Shown here: positions 17,272-28,907 of the stretch, piece by piece | Position numbering within the stretch: the first letter of the stretch is position 1 | How the letters are laid out: each line of letters starts with the position of its first letter | Assembly (NCBI RefSeq): GCF_001514195.1 | Contig: NZ_KQ948735.1 | Location: 311,172 to 375,171 of the forward strand | Direction of reading: 5' to 3' | Length of the DNA stretch: 64,000 nucleotides | Source of the DNA: Streptomyces griseorubiginosus | Lineage (GTDB): Bacteria; Actinomycetota; Actinomycetes; Streptomycetales; Streptomycetaceae | Translations under genes and position numbers: made by a program | The notes under the pieces: generated by a model | Databases searched by the model: none | What the model was told of the DNA's origin: nothing | What the model saw: only the letters and a program-made list of their open reading frames with translations

Positions 17272-17310
17272 ATGCGTGCCGTACGCCTTCTGCTTAGCGA
17301 GCCGCGCTGA
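17272..17310 (+). CDS. leuS leader peptide (12 aa, Leu-rich)
   Basis: ATG CGT GCC GTA CGC CTT CTG CTT AGC GAG CCG CGC TGA encodes MRAVRLLLSEPR, with three consecutive Leu codons including two CTT codons that are rare in this genome. It is followed by a stem-loop (CCGACCAC/GTGGTCGG, 17317-17342, which the outer arms GCCGCGC 17301-17307 and GCGCGGC 17348-17354 can extend) and then an intrinsic terminator before leuS. This is the layout of classical ribosome-mediated attenuation. Attenuators of this kind have been predicted upstream of leuS in some Streptomyces. Leucyl-tRNA shortage would stall the ribosome at the Leu run and raise leuS expression. Confidence 0.75.
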   Translation: MRAVRLLLSEPR

Positions 17311-17355
17311 TCAGTCCCGACCACCGGTGAAGACGTGGTCGGAATCGGCGCGGCG

Positions 17356-17380
17356 TCCCCTCCTGTGCGAGGGGATTTTT
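17356..17380 (+). terminator. leuS attenuator terminator
   Basis: TCCCCTC (17356-17362) pairs with GAGGGGA (17369-17375) around a 6-nt loop and is followed by five T residues (17376-17380). It lies between the leader peptide and leuS. I could not identify the competing antiterminator helix with confidence. Confidence 0.8.
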
Positions 17381-17435
17381 CGTTTCCGGACGACACCAGC
17401 CGCTGGCAGAGACGATCGATGGAGCTTTGAGGACC

Positions 17436-20309
<2,874 letters not shown>

Positions 20310-20362
20310 TGCCGGTCCGGCGCTGTGCGCGGGTTCCGTCTCGGCCCCCTAGGGGTTGCGTG

Positions 20363-20403
20363 CGGGCAGGTTCGGGGTTCCTCCGGAACTCCGGGCCTGC
20401 CCG
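20363..20403 (+). terminator. Stem-loop after leuS
   Basis: CGGGCAGG (20363-20370) pairs with CCTGCCCG (20396-20403), with an inner GTTCC/GGAAC helix. Followed by TTGCGTTT. Probable terminator of leuS. Confidence 0.55.
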
Positions 20404-20460
20404 TTGCGTTTACCTTGGAAGAGCGGCGCGGCGCGTGCCGTGCCGGTCGGAGGAGGAGAC

Positions 20461-21195
20461 GTGGAAGCAGTGATCGCGATCGTGGCCCTGCTCTTCGTGC
20501 TCTTCGTGGTGCTCGGCGTGTACGCGACGGTGAAGGTGGTCGGCGCCGCCAAGCGAGGCGTGGACCGCACCCTCACCCAGGCCCGGCGCACGGTCGAGGA
20601 CCACACCCTGCGCGCCAAGTCCTTCGCCCAGGTCGGCCCGGCGGGCGAACTGGCCCAGCTGCGGCTGAAGCTGCGCACCTCGATGCGCGCCACCCAGGAG
20701 GCGCTGAAAGCGGGCGCCCCCGAGGACGAGTCCCTCAAGGAGTCGATCGGCCTCTTCCAGCGTCTCAGCGCCCACGGCCATGAATTGGACGGCGAGCTCA
20801 AGCGCCTGGAGTCCGAGCCCGACCGTACGAAGCTCGCCGAGCGCCTACCCGGCCTGCGGGAGCGCACCGAGCGCATCACACAGTCGGCCGACTCCCTGCG
20901 CTGGGCGGCCCGTGACCGCGCCCGCCGGTTCGCCGACGACGACCTGGACACCCTGAGCGCGCAGATCGACGTCGAGTCCGGAGCCCTGCGGCACTGGACC
21001 AAGGCCGAGCCCACCGCGACACCGCCGCCGTGGCCCGAGGCCTCCGCCGCGGAGGGCGGCACCGAGCAGCAGACCTGGCCCGAGACACCCCGCTCCCGCA
21101 CCGCCGAGGAACCGACGCGGCCCGCGATCACCCCGCCCGGCGTCCGCCCGGCCTACCCCTGGCAGAAGAAACCCCGTCCGGAGAGCACGACTTGA
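20461..21195 (+). CDS. Membrane-anchored coiled-coil protein (244 aa)
   Basis: GTG 20461 follows a strong GGAGGAGGAG ribosome site. The N-terminus is one membrane anchor (VIAIVALLFVLFVVLGVYATV). Residues ~30-175 are long charged helices (THLRQ-type heptads such as LKLRTSMRATQEALKAG and LAERLPGLRERTERITQSADSL), probably coiled coil. The C-terminal ~60 residues are Pro/Glu/Thr-rich and disordered. No enzymatic motif. A structural or scaffold role at the membrane is a guess. Confidence 0.75.
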   Translation: MEAVIAIVALLFVLFVVLGVYATVKVVGAAKRGVDRTLTQARRTVEDHTLRAKSFAQVGPAGELAQLRLKLRTSMRATQEALKAGAPEDESLKESIGLFQRLSAHGHELDGELKRLESEPDRTKLAERLPGLRERTERITQSADSLRWAARDRARRFADDDLDTLSAQIDVESGALRHWTKAEPTATPPPWPEASAAEGGTEQQTWPETPRSRTAEEPTRPAITPPGVRPAYPWQKKPRPESTT

Positions 21196-21278
21196 TGCCC
21201 GGCCCGGCACCCGCCCCGAACCTGCCACGGCAGCCCCGGGCGACAGGGGCCGGGCTGCCGCCCGCACGCTACGGCAGG

Positions 21279-21291
21279 TAACCTCCAGCTC
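21279..21291 (+). promoter_or_regulatory. -10 box for degV
   Basis: TAACCT (21279-21284) ends 7 nt before ATG 21292; no ribosome site intervenes. Candidate leaderless start. Confidence 0.4.
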
Positions 21292-22137
21292 ATGTCCCGC
21301 CATGTCGCGATCGTCACGGATTCAACGGCCTACCTGCCGCAGGGGACGATGGAGCGGCACGGCATCACAGCGGTCCCCCTGACCGTGGTCCTCGGTGACC
21401 GCGCCCTGGAGGAGGGCACCGAGATCACGGCCCGCTCGCTGGCCCAGGCGCTCCAGAAGCGACGTCCCGTCACCACCTCACGGCCCAGCCCCCAGGCCTT
21501 CGCCGAGCACTACCGCAAGGTCGCCGAGTCCGGCGCGACCGGGATCGTGTCGCTGCATCTGTCCGCCGAGCTCTCCGGCACCTACGACGCGGCGGTCGTG
21601 GCGGCGCGAGAGGCGCCGGTGCCGGTGCGGGTGGTCGACACCGGAATGATCGCCATGGCCCTCGGGTTCTGCGCGGTCGCCGCCGCCGAGGCCGCCGAGA
21701 CGGGCGGCACGGTGGACGAGGCGGTCACCGCCGCGGAGAAACGGGCCGCGGGCACGGCCGCCTACTTCTACGTCGACACCCTCGACTATCTGCGCCGCGG
21801 GGGCCGGATCGGGGCCGCGCAGGCCCTCCTCGGCTCCGCGCTCGCGGTGAAGCCGCTGCTGAAGCTCGACGGCGGCCGGATCGAGCCCCTGGAGAAGGTG
21901 CGGACGGCGTCGAGGGCCATCGCCCGCCTGGAGGAGATCGCCGCGGACCGGGCCGGCAGCGCGCCGGTCGACATCGCGGTGCACCATCTCTCCGCCCCCG
22001 ACCGGGCATCCGCCCTCGCGGACCGCCTGCGGGCACGGGTGACGGGGCTGGCCGATCTGCATGTGAGCGAGGTCGGGGCGGTGATCGGGGCGCATACGGG
22101 GCCTGGGTTGCTGGGGGTTGTGGTCTCGGCTCGGTGA
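21292..22137 (+). CDS. DegV family fatty-acid-binding protein (281 aa)
   Basis: DegV proteins bind a fatty acid and, in Gram-positives, act with fatty-acid kinase (FakA/FakB system). Family motifs are IVTDSTAYLP at the N-terminus, PVTTSRPSPQAF (lipid head-group loop), LSAELSGTYDAAVVA and YLRRGGRIGAAQALLGSALAVKPLL. Length fits. No FakA-like gene is next to it. Transcribed alone before comEA. Confidence 0.9.
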   Translation: MSRHVAIVTDSTAYLPQGTMERHGITAVPLTVVLGDRALEEGTEITARSLAQALQKRRPVTTSRPSPQAFAEHYRKVAESGATGIVSLHLSAELSGTYDAAVVAAREAPVPVRVVDTGMIAMALGFCAVAAAEAAETGGTVDEAVTAAEKRAAGTAAYFYVDTLDYLRRGGRIGAAQALLGSALAVKPLLKLDGGRIEPLEKVRTASRAIARLEEIAADRAGSAPVDIAVHHLSAPDRASALADRLRARVTGLADLHVSEVGAVIGAHTGPGLLGVVVSAR

Positions 22138-22212
22138 CGGGGCAGTACGGCCCGAGTTGCTGGGGATATGTGGGCTGTGCGTGAGGGCGGTTCACTCGTG
22201 CGGGTGGCGGAG

Positions 22213-22221
22213 TTGTCCACA
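22213..22221 (+). promoter_or_regulatory. DnaA-box-like nonamer TTGTCCACA
   Basis: Exact match to the Streptomyces DnaA-box consensus, 70 bp before comEA. It is a single copy. A partial TAGTCCACG follows at about 22231. Function unknown; not an origin. Confidence 0.35.
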
Positions 22222-22290
22222 ACCGGTGGGTAGTCCACGGGAATTGACCAAGATCATCGCGAGAGCGCGGGTCTGGTCGATCCTCGGCGC

Positions 22291-23457
22291 ATGGCACTTC
22301 GATCACGTTCACGCACAGCGACGGCAACCAGCGGACCGGGCCGCGGCCCCCGCTCCGACGGACGCTCACGGCATCGCCGACCGCCCGCCCCCCGAGGTGC
22401 AGGAGGCGGCCGGGCTCGGCACCGGCATGCCGCCTCGGCGGACGAACTCCGGCGGCGGGCGGAGGTGTTGTTCGCCGAACGGGTGGGCGCTCGGAGGGAC
22501 TCGGGCAAGGGACCGCCGACGGGTGGGCGTGACCTGGCCGGGGAAGGGGCGGATGTCGATGCCGTCGATCTCGTCGGGGGCGGTTCCGGTTCGCCGATCG
22601 ACGGGGTTGGTGCCGGGGACGGGTACGAGGCTCGGCGTGACGGCTCTGCCGGGTACGAGGCTCGTCTTGATGGTTCCGCCGGGGACGGTGCCTGGCGGGA
22701 GCGGGCCGGGATGGCTCTGCGGGAGCGGTTGCCGGTGTGGTTGCAGGCGCGGTACGGGCTGGAGCGGCGGAACGTAGTAGCACTCTCCGTACTGCTGGTC
22801 GTGGCCGCGGTGTTCGCCGTGCAGCACTTCTGGACCGGCCGCACGCAGTCGGTCCAGGCGCCCGAAGTCGTCCGGGCGGCGGCTCCGTTCGGGGAGAGCG
22901 GGTCGGTCGAGGCCGGTGCGGGCGAGGGCGGCGGTCGGGGCGGTCAGGGCGGGGAGCAGCCGGCGGTCTCGGGCGGGATGCCCAACACCCCGGGCGCGGC
23001 GGGCGCCGAGATCGTCGTGGACGTCAGCGGCAAGGTCCGTGAACCCGGCGTCCATCGGTTGCCGGCCGGATCCAGGGTGGCCGACGCGCTGAAGGCGGCG
23101 GGCGGTGTGCGGCCGGGCACGGACACGGACGCCCTCAACCGCGCGCGGTTCCTGGTGGACGGCGAGCAGGTCGTGGTCGGCGGCCCGGCTCCCGCGCCCG
23201 GCGCGGGAGGCGTACCCGCCAACGGTGCTCCGGCCGCTCCCGGTGGCGGCCCGGCCGGTGCGGCGGCCCCCGTCTCCCTGAACACGGCCACCGTGGACCA
23301 GCTCGACACCCTGCCCGGTGTCGGCCCCGTGCTGGCCCAGCACATCCTCGACTACCGCACCCAGCACGGTGGCTTCCGCTCGGTGGACGAGCTGCGCGAG
23401 GTCAACGGCATCGGCGACCGCCGCTTCGCCGACCTGCGGAATCTCGTACGGCCATGA
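22291..23457 (+). CDS. comEA: ComEA-family helix-hairpin-helix DNA-binding protein (388 aa)
   Basis: DNA receptor-type protein of the ComE uptake system. After a long Arg/Gly-rich cytoplasmic N-terminus it has one membrane span (VVALSVLLVVAAVFAVQHFW, ~160-180), an SLBB domain (EIVVDVSGKVREPGVHRLPAG, ~240-290), a Pro/Gly linker and C-terminal helix-hairpin-helix repeats (LNTATVDQLDTLPGVG and VNGIGDRRFADL). A 30-bp tandem duplication (22621-22680) encodes GYEARxDGSA twice in the linker before the span. The stop overlaps the comEC start (ATGA). Confidence 0.85.
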   Translation: MALRSRSRTATATSGPGRGPRSDGRSRHRRPPAPRGAGGGRARHRHAASADELRRRAEVLFAERVGARRDSGKGPPTGGRDLAGEGADVDAVDLVGGGSGSPIDGVGAGDGYEARRDGSAGYEARLDGSAGDGAWRERAGMALRERLPVWLQARYGLERRNVVALSVLLVVAAVFAVQHFWTGRTQSVQAPEVVRAAAPFGESGSVEAGAGEGGGRGGQGGEQPAVSGGMPNTPGAAGAEIVVDVSGKVREPGVHRLPAGSRVADALKAAGGVRPGTDTDALNRARFLVDGEQVVVGGPAPAPGAGGVPANGAPAAPGGGPAGAAAPVSLNTATVDQLDTLPGVGPVLAQHILDYRTQHGGFRSVDELREVNGIGDRRFADLRNLVRP

Positions 23458-26393
23458 GGTACGGCTCGGAGGTCCGGCGAGGGGACGAGAGCGAGACACG
23501 CGGGCCGGGCGAGGCGCGCAGGTCAGGCGAGGCGCGCAGGTCGGGCGAGGCACGCAGGTCGGGCGAGACACGTGGGCCGGCCGGAGTCGGACGGGGTGGA
23601 CGGTCCGCCGTGCACGCCGCCTCCGGGAAACGGCTCGGGGACGCCCATCCCCGGCAGGAGGGCCCCACGGACCTGCGACTGGTCCCCGCGGCGCTGGCGG
23701 CGTGGGTGACGGCCGCGGTCGCCCTGGGGCTGCCTGCGGGGTGGGTCACCGGGCTTGCGGCCGGGTGTCTCGTCGTCGCCTGCGTGCTGTTGTCGGGACG
23801 GTGGCGCCGGGTGAGGAGTGTCGGGGGGAGGGGTGTCGGCGGAAGTGGCGGGGTCCCTGTGCGGGGCGTCGACGGCAGGGGCAGGGGCAGGGGCAGGGGC
23901 AGAGGCAGGGGCAGGGTCCCGGTCGCCGCTGTGCTGCTCTGTGTCGCGGCGGCCGCCGTGTCCGCGGGGCTGCACGGGGCGGATCTGCGGCGGGGACCGG
24001 TACCGGAACTGGCCCGGCGGTACGCCACCGTGACCGCCGAGGTCGAACTGACCGCCGACCCCCGTCTCACCCGGCCCCGGATCACAGGGGACCACGCGGC
24101 ACCCACCGCCGTGGTCGTCGAGGCCGACGTGCGGCGGGTGGAGACAGTGGGCGGGAGCGCCGTGGCGACCCGGACGCCGGTGCTCGTGATCGTCGATGTG
24201 CGTGCGAAGGCGAGGAAGGGAGCTTGGCGTCCCGGTGTCGGTGGGGTGACGTCCGGGCCGCCGTACGCGTCGGGCGGCTCGGTCACGTCGGCCACGTCGG
24301 ACGCCTCGGCCGCGGACGAGCCCTCGCGGTCACCCTGGCTAGGACTGCTGCCGAGCACGCGTGTGCGGGTGGTCGCCCGGGTGGTGCCGCCGCTGATCGG
24401 GGGAGACCGGGTCGCGGCCGTGCTGCGGGTGCGGGATCGGGCGGGACCCGAGGTCGTGGGGGAAGCGTCGGCGGCACAGCGGTTCGCGGGGCGGCTGCGG
24501 GCCGGACTGCGCGAGGCCACCGACGGGCTGCCGGCGGATGCCCGGGCCCTGTTGCCGGGACTGGTCGTGGGGGACACCTCGCGGATCACACCGGAGCTGG
24601 ACGAGGCGTTCAAGGAGACCGACCTCGCGCACACGCTCGCCGTCTCCGGCAGCAACCTCACGATCCTGCTCGTCCTGCTCATCGGGCCGCCCGGACTCGC
24701 CCAGCTCGTCGAACGACGGGGACTGGCACCGCGGCTCGGGATGTCGCTGCGGACGACCGCGCTGGCCGGCGGTGGGCTCACGCTGGCGTTCGTCGTCGTG
24801 TGTCGGCCGGACCCCAGTGTGCTGCGGGCCGCGGCCTGCGGGGCCGTCGCGTTGCTCGCCCTCGCGACCGGTCGCCGCAGATCGCTGATCCCGGCGCTGG
24901 CGACGGCCGTCCTGCTGCTGGTGCTGTACGACCCGTGGCTGGCCCGCAGTTACGGGTTCCTGCTCTCCGTCCTGGCCACCGGGGCCCTGCTGACGCTGGC
25001 GCCGCGCTGGAGCCTGGCGTTGCGGCGGCGCCGGGTGCCGCCCCGGCTGGCGGAGGCGTTGGCGGCGGCGTCAGCAGCCCAGGCCCTGTGCGCTCCGGTG
25101 GTCGCCGTGCTGTCGGCGCGGGTGAGCCTGGTCGCGGTGCCGTGCAATCTGCTCGTGGAGTTCGCGGTCGCACCGGCCACGGTCCTGGGCTTCGCGGCGC
25201 TGGCGACGGCGCCTGTGGCGATGCCGGTGGCCAAAGGCCTGGCCTGGTGTGCGAGTTGGCCCGCCGGATGGATCGCGGAGGTCGCCCGCACCGGGGCGTC
25301 GCTGCCCGGCGGGGGCGTGGACTGGCCGGGGAGCTGGGCGGGGGCCGCGCTCCTCGCCCTCGCCACCGCACTCGTGCTGCTCGTGGGGCGACGGCTGCTC
25401 GGACACCCCTGGTGGTGCGCGGTGTGCGCGCTGCTGTTCGCACTGGCGGTGGTGCAGCCGCCGCCGCTGACCAGGGTGGTCACGGGATGGCCGCCGCCGG
25501 GGTGGCGGCTGGCGATGTGCGATGTGGGCCAGGGGGACGCGGTGGTGCTGGCGGCGGGCGAGGGCACGGGCGTGGTCGTGGATGCCGGGCCCGATCCGGG
25601 GCTCGTCGACGGCTGCCTCCGCACCCTCGGCGTCACCAGGGTGCCCCTCGTGGTCCTGACCCACTTCCACGCCGACCACGTGGCGGGCCTGCCCGGGGTG
25701 CTGCGGGGGCGGTCGGTGGGGGCGATCGAGACGACGGGGTTCGAGGAACCGCTGGACCAGGCCGAGTCCGTACGGCGGCAGGCGGCGGCCCGGGGGATCC
25801 CGGTGACGCGGGCGGCGGCCGGGGAGCGGCGGCGTACGGGGACGCTGGACTGGGAGGTCCTGTGGCCGCCCGCGGGCCCGACGCCGGCGGTGGCGGCGGA
25901 CGGGCCGAACGACGCCAGTGTCACGATGCTGGTCCGTTCGGCAGGGCTGCGCTTCCTCCTGCTCGGGGACCTCGAACCCCCGGCGCAGCAGGAGCTGTTG
26001 AGGTCGCCGGCGGGGGCGCGGCTGGCGGGGGTGGACGTGCTCAAGGTCGCTCACCACGGTTCGGCCTACCAGGACCCGGAACTGATACGCCGGGCCGCCC
26101 CGCGGCTGGCGCTGATCTCGGTCGGGGCCGACAACTCCTACGGTCACCCGGCGCCCAGCACGGTCGCCGCGCTGCGGGCCGGGGGTGCGGTGGTGCTGCG
26201 GACGGACCGGGACGGGGCGTTGGCCGTCGTCGGGTCCGGCGGCGACCACGGCGACCGTGGGGACCGTGGTGGCCATGGTGAAGGGGGCGCGGGGGGCGGG
26301 GCCGAGGGGGCCGGAGGCAGTGCGGGCGGGAACATCGAGGGGGGAGGAGGCCGTGGTGCTCGCGGTGGGGAGCTGTGGGTGGCGCGAGACTGA
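23454..26393 (+). CDS. comEC: ComEC/Rec2 family competence membrane protein (979 aa)
   Basis: Predicted DNA-translocation channel. ATG 23454 overlaps the comEA stop. The protein has an Arg/Gly-rich N-terminal extension with three SGEARR repeats, many membrane spans, the Competence domain (LARTLAVSGSNLTILL-type segment seen as LAHTLAVSGSNLTILL), and a C-terminal metallo-beta-lactamase domain (CDVGQGDAVVLA ~690; THFHADHVAG ~735; KVAHHGS). The final ~60 residues are Gly-rich. Natural competence is not established for Streptomyces, so the biological role is open. Confidence 0.88.
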   Translation: MRYGSEVRRGDESETRGPGEARRSGEARRSGEARRSGETRGPAGVGRGGRSAVHAASGKRLGDAHPRQEGPTDLRLVPAALAAWVTAAVALGLPAGWVTGLAAGCLVVACVLLSGRWRRVRSVGGRGVGGSGGVPVRGVDGRGRGRGRGRGRGRVPVAAVLLCVAAAAVSAGLHGADLRRGPVPELARRYATVTAEVELTADPRLTRPRITGDHAAPTAVVVEADVRRVETVGGSAVATRTPVLVIVDVRAKARKGAWRPGVGGVTSGPPYASGGSVTSATSDASAADEPSRSPWLGLLPSTRVRVVARVVPPLIGGDRVAAVLRVRDRAGPEVVGEASAAQRFAGRLRAGLREATDGLPADARALLPGLVVGDTSRITPELDEAFKETDLAHTLAVSGSNLTILLVLLIGPPGLAQLVERRGLAPRLGMSLRTTALAGGGLTLAFVVVCRPDPSVLRAAACGAVALLALATGRRRSLIPALATAVLLLVLYDPWLARSYGFLLSVLATGALLTLAPRWSLALRRRRVPPRLAEALAAASAAQALCAPVVAVLSARVSLVAVPCNLLVEFAVAPATVLGFAALATAPVAMPVAKGLAWCASWPAGWIAEVARTGASLPGGGVDWPGSWAGAALLALATALVLLVGRRLLGHPWWCAVCALLFALAVVQPPPLTRVVTGWPPPGWRLAMCDVGQGDAVVLAAGEGTGVVVDAGPDPGLVDGCLRTLGVTRVPLVVLTHFHADHVAGLPGVLRGRSVGAIETTGFEEPLDQAESVRRQAAARGIPVTRAAAGERRRTGTLDWEVLWPPAGPTPAVAADGPNDASVTMLVRSAGLRFLLLGDLEPPAQQELLRSPAGARLAGVDVLKVAHHGSAYQDPELIRRAAPRLALISVGADNSYGHPAPSTVAALRAGGAVVLRTDRDGALAVVGSGGDHGDRGDRGGHGEGGAGGGAEGAGGSAGGNIEGGGGRGARGGELWVARD

Positions 26394-26397
26394 GGGC

Positions 26398-27252
26398 ATG
26401 AATCCCACACAGGTTGACGCCTATCTCCGCCGCCTGGGAGTCCAGCACCCGGCATGGCCCACGGTGGAGGTCCTGCGCGAGCTGCATCTGCGCCATCTCC
26501 AGACCGTGCCCTTCGAGAACCTGTCGGTCCACCTCGGCGAGGAGATCGTGCTGGAGGAGGAGCGGCTGGTGGAGAAGGTGGTGGGCGACGGGAGAGGGGG
26601 TTTCTGCTACGAACTGAACGGGGCGTTCGCAGGCCTGCTGGCCGCGCTCGGCTTCGATGTGACGCTGCTCGCGGGGCGGGTGTACGGCGACGAGGGGCGG
26701 CTCGGGATCCCGTACGACCATCTGGCTCTGCGGGTGCGGACCGTGGACGGGGGCGAGTGGCTGGCCGACGTCGGGTTCGGGGCGCACAGTCACTATCCGC
26801 TGGCGTTCGGAGCGCGGGACGAGCAGGAGGACCCCGGCGGCACCTTCCGGATCGTGGAGGCGGGGCCCGACGCGGCGGGAGTGCGGGGCGGGGACGGCGC
26901 GCCGGCCAAGGGCGGGGGTGAGGCCGCGGATCTGGAGGTCGTCGTGGGCGGCAGGAGCCAGTACCGGCTGGAGGTGCGGCCACGGGTGCTCGGGGACTTC
27001 GTGGCCGGGGCGTGGTGGCACAGCACCTCGCCGGCCTCGCACTTCACCCAGTCCCTGGTGTGTTCGAGGGTGACGGAGGACGGCGGCCGGATCACGCTCA
27101 GCGGGCGGGTCCTCAAGGTGACGGGGGCGGACGGGGAGCGCGAGGAGCGGGAGTTGGGGACGGACGAGGAGGTGCTGGAGGTGTACCGGGAGCGGTTCGG
27201 CGTCGCGCTGGACCGGGTGCCGGTGGTGCGGAACGCCGGTCGGGTCGGATAG
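26398..27252 (+). CDS. Arylamine N-acetyltransferase (284 aa)
   Basis: NAT family: transfers acetyl from acetyl-CoA to arylamines, hydroxylamines or hydrazines. The catalytic triad is visible: Cys ~70 in GGFCYELNG, His ~108 in IPYDHLALRV and Asp ~124 in WLADVGFG. ATG 26398 lies 4 bp after the comEC stop. An acidic/Gly insertion (~residues 150-185) is unusual relative to compact NATs. Some actinomycete NATs serve in natural-product assembly; nothing nearby supports that here. Confidence 0.92.
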   Translation: MNPTQVDAYLRRLGVQHPAWPTVEVLRELHLRHLQTVPFENLSVHLGEEIVLEEERLVEKVVGDGRGGFCYELNGAFAGLLAALGFDVTLLAGRVYGDEGRLGIPYDHLALRVRTVDGGEWLADVGFGAHSHYPLAFGARDEQEDPGGTFRIVEAGPDAAGVRGGDGAPAKGGGEAADLEVVVGGRSQYRLEVRPRVLGDFVAGAWWHSTSPASHFTQSLVCSRVTEDGGRITLSGRVLKVTGADGEREERELGTDEEVLEVYRERFGVALDRVPVVRNAGRVG

Positions 27253-27308
27253 CGGCAGGTACGAGGTGGGGTGGGGTGGGCGGTGGCGGTGACCTGGAAA
27301 ATGGTTCC

Positions 27309-27554
27309 GTGAGCGATGTGAGACATGTGCTGGTGCTGCCTGACCGGGATGCCGCGGAAGAGGTCGTCGAGGCGCTGCGGGAGCGGTTCGCGGTGGCCGA
27401 GGAGCCGCAGGTCGTCCGGGACGCGCTGGCGGGTGAGGACGACGCGGAGGACGCGCAGTGGCTGGTCGTGCTCCGCGACGAGGCGGGACGGCTGGATCCG
27501 GGGGAGCTGGACGCGTTCGCGGGGGAGTGGGAGGGGTGGCGGGAGGAGCCGTAG
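27309..27554 (+). CDS. Small acidic hypothetical protein (81 aa)
   Basis: GTG 27309 begins SDVRHVLVLPDRDAAEEVVEALRERF, followed by DAEDAQWLVVLRDE and DPGELDAFAGEWEGW. It is strongly acidic with alternating beta/alpha predicted pattern and no cysteine or membrane segment. No family recognised. It lies between nat and holA on the same strand. Confidence 0.65.
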   Translation: MSDVRHVLVLPDRDAAEEVVEALRERFAVAEEPQVVRDALAGEDDAEDAQWLVVLRDEAGRLDPGELDAFAGEWEGWREEP

Positions 27555-27704
27555 GTCCGCGGCCGGTGCGGTGTGCCGGGCCTGGGCGGGGCCGGCTCGC
27601 GGCGCCATCCCACCGGCACCCCGACGACGGGCAGTCCGGCCTCGGGCACCGACGGCCCCTCCGCTGCTGCCGGGCTGTCAGTGGCGCGTGCCATGCTGTA
27701 CGCG

Positions 27705-28694
27705 ATGGCCAAGAAGAGTGCTGATGACGACCTGCTCGCTCCTGTGACCCTTGCCGTGGGGCAGGAGGAGCTGCTGCTCGACCGGGCTGTGCAGGAGGTG
27801 GTCGCAGCGGCTCGGGCCGCTGACGCCGACACCGATGTACGGGACCTTGCTTCGGAGCAGTTGCAGCCGGGGACGCTCGCCGAGCTGACCAGTCCGTCGC
27901 TGTTCGCGGAGCGCAAGGTCGTGGTCGTGCGCAACGCGCAGGACCTGTCGGCCGACACGATCAAGGACGTGAAGGCGTATCTCGGCGCCCCCGCCGAGGA
28001 GATCACCCTGGTGCTGCTGCACGCCGGCGCGGCGAAGGGCAAGGCGCTGCTCGACGCCGCGCGCAAGGCGGGGGCGCGGGAGGTCGCCTGCCCCAAGATG
28101 ACCAAGCCGGCGGACCGGCTGGCCTTCGTGCGCCAGGAGTTCCGGGCGACCGGGCGGTCCGCCACGCCCGAGGCGTGCCAGGCGCTCGTCGACGCCATCG
28201 GGAGCGACCTGCGGGAGCTGGCGTCCGCGGTCTCGCAGCTCGTCGCCGATGTCGAGGGGACGATCGACGAGGCCGTCGTGGGGCGGTACTACACGGGGCG
28301 GGCCGAGGCCTCCAGCTTCACCGTCGCCGACCGGGCCGTGGAAGGACGGGCCGCGGAGGCGTTGGAGGCGCTCAGGTGGTCGCTCGCGACCGGGGTCGCA
28401 CCGGTCATGATCACCAGTGCGTTGGCGCAGGGGGTGCGGGCCATCGGCAAGCTGTCCTCCGCGCGGGGCGGGCGTCCCGCCGATCTCGCCCGGGAGCTGG
28501 GGATGCCGCCGTGGAAGATCGACCGGGTGCGGCAGCAGATGCGGGGGTGGACGCCGGACGGGGTGGCGTTCGCGCTGCGGGCCGTGGCCGAGGCGGACGC
28601 GGGGGTGAAGGGCGGCGGGGACGACCCCGAGTACGCGCTGGAGAAGGCGGTGGTGGCGATCGCCCGGGCGGCGCGGTCCCGGGGACGGGGCTGA
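27705..28694 (+). CDS. holA: DNA polymerase III subunit delta
   Basis: Clamp-loader delta subunit that opens the beta clamp. Family features are VTLAVGQEELLLDRAVQEV at the N-terminus, FAERKVVVVRNAQDL, VLLHAGAAKGKALLDAARK and the C-terminal AMGMPPWKIDRVRQQ-type segment (here LGMPPWKIDRVRQQMRGW). Length 329 is typical. ATG 27705 was chosen; ATG 27693, adding four residues, is the alternative. rpsT lies downstream on the opposite strand, as in many actinomycetes. Confidence 0.92.
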   Translation: MAKKSADDDLLAPVTLAVGQEELLLDRAVQEVVAAARAADADTDVRDLASEQLQPGTLAELTSPSLFAERKVVVVRNAQDLSADTIKDVKAYLGAPAEEITLVLLHAGAAKGKALLDAARKAGAREVACPKMTKPADRLAFVRQEFRATGRSATPEACQALVDAIGSDLRELASAVSQLVADVEGTIDEAVVGRYYTGRAEASSFTVADRAVEGRAAEALEALRWSLATGVAPVMITSALAQGVRAIGKLSSARGGRPADLARELGMPPWKIDRVRQQMRGWTPDGVAFALRAVAEADAGVKGGGDDPEYALEKAVVAIARAARSRGRG

Positions 28695-28747
28695 GGGGCG
28701 CGGTTCGGGGGTGCCGGGTGAGGTTGTTCGGCGGGTGCGGGTTGGTT

Positions 28748-28802
28748 GTGGCTGGTCGCGCCCACGCGGCGGAGCCGCATATCCATACAGCCCCGCGCCC
28801 CT
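28748..28802 (+). repeat. Interspersed palindromic repeat, copy A (long form)
   Basis: Begins GTGGCTGGTCGCGCCCACG, continues with GCGGCGGAGCCGC and ends CCCCGCGCCCCTG. Nearly the same element occurs at 55201-55257; shorter relatives lie at 34011-34044 and 42492-42602. It sits ~50 bp after the holA stop. Confidence 0.6.
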
Positions 28803-28907
28803 GGGTAGGTGGTCACGACCGCGCCTGCCTGGACCCCGTGTCTCCCTCCGAGGAGAATCGGACTAGTCAGCCGAACATCGCCGGAACACGGAAAGGTGGC
28901 GGTCGTC

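Noticed and set aside
17260..17435. T-box riboswitch upstream of leuS
   Set aside because: I see no T-box consensus, and the Leu-rich leader peptide plus terminator explain the region.
22213..22221. A replication origin at the DnaA box
   Set aside because: Only one exact box; Streptomyces origins carry many clustered boxes and lie next to dnaA.
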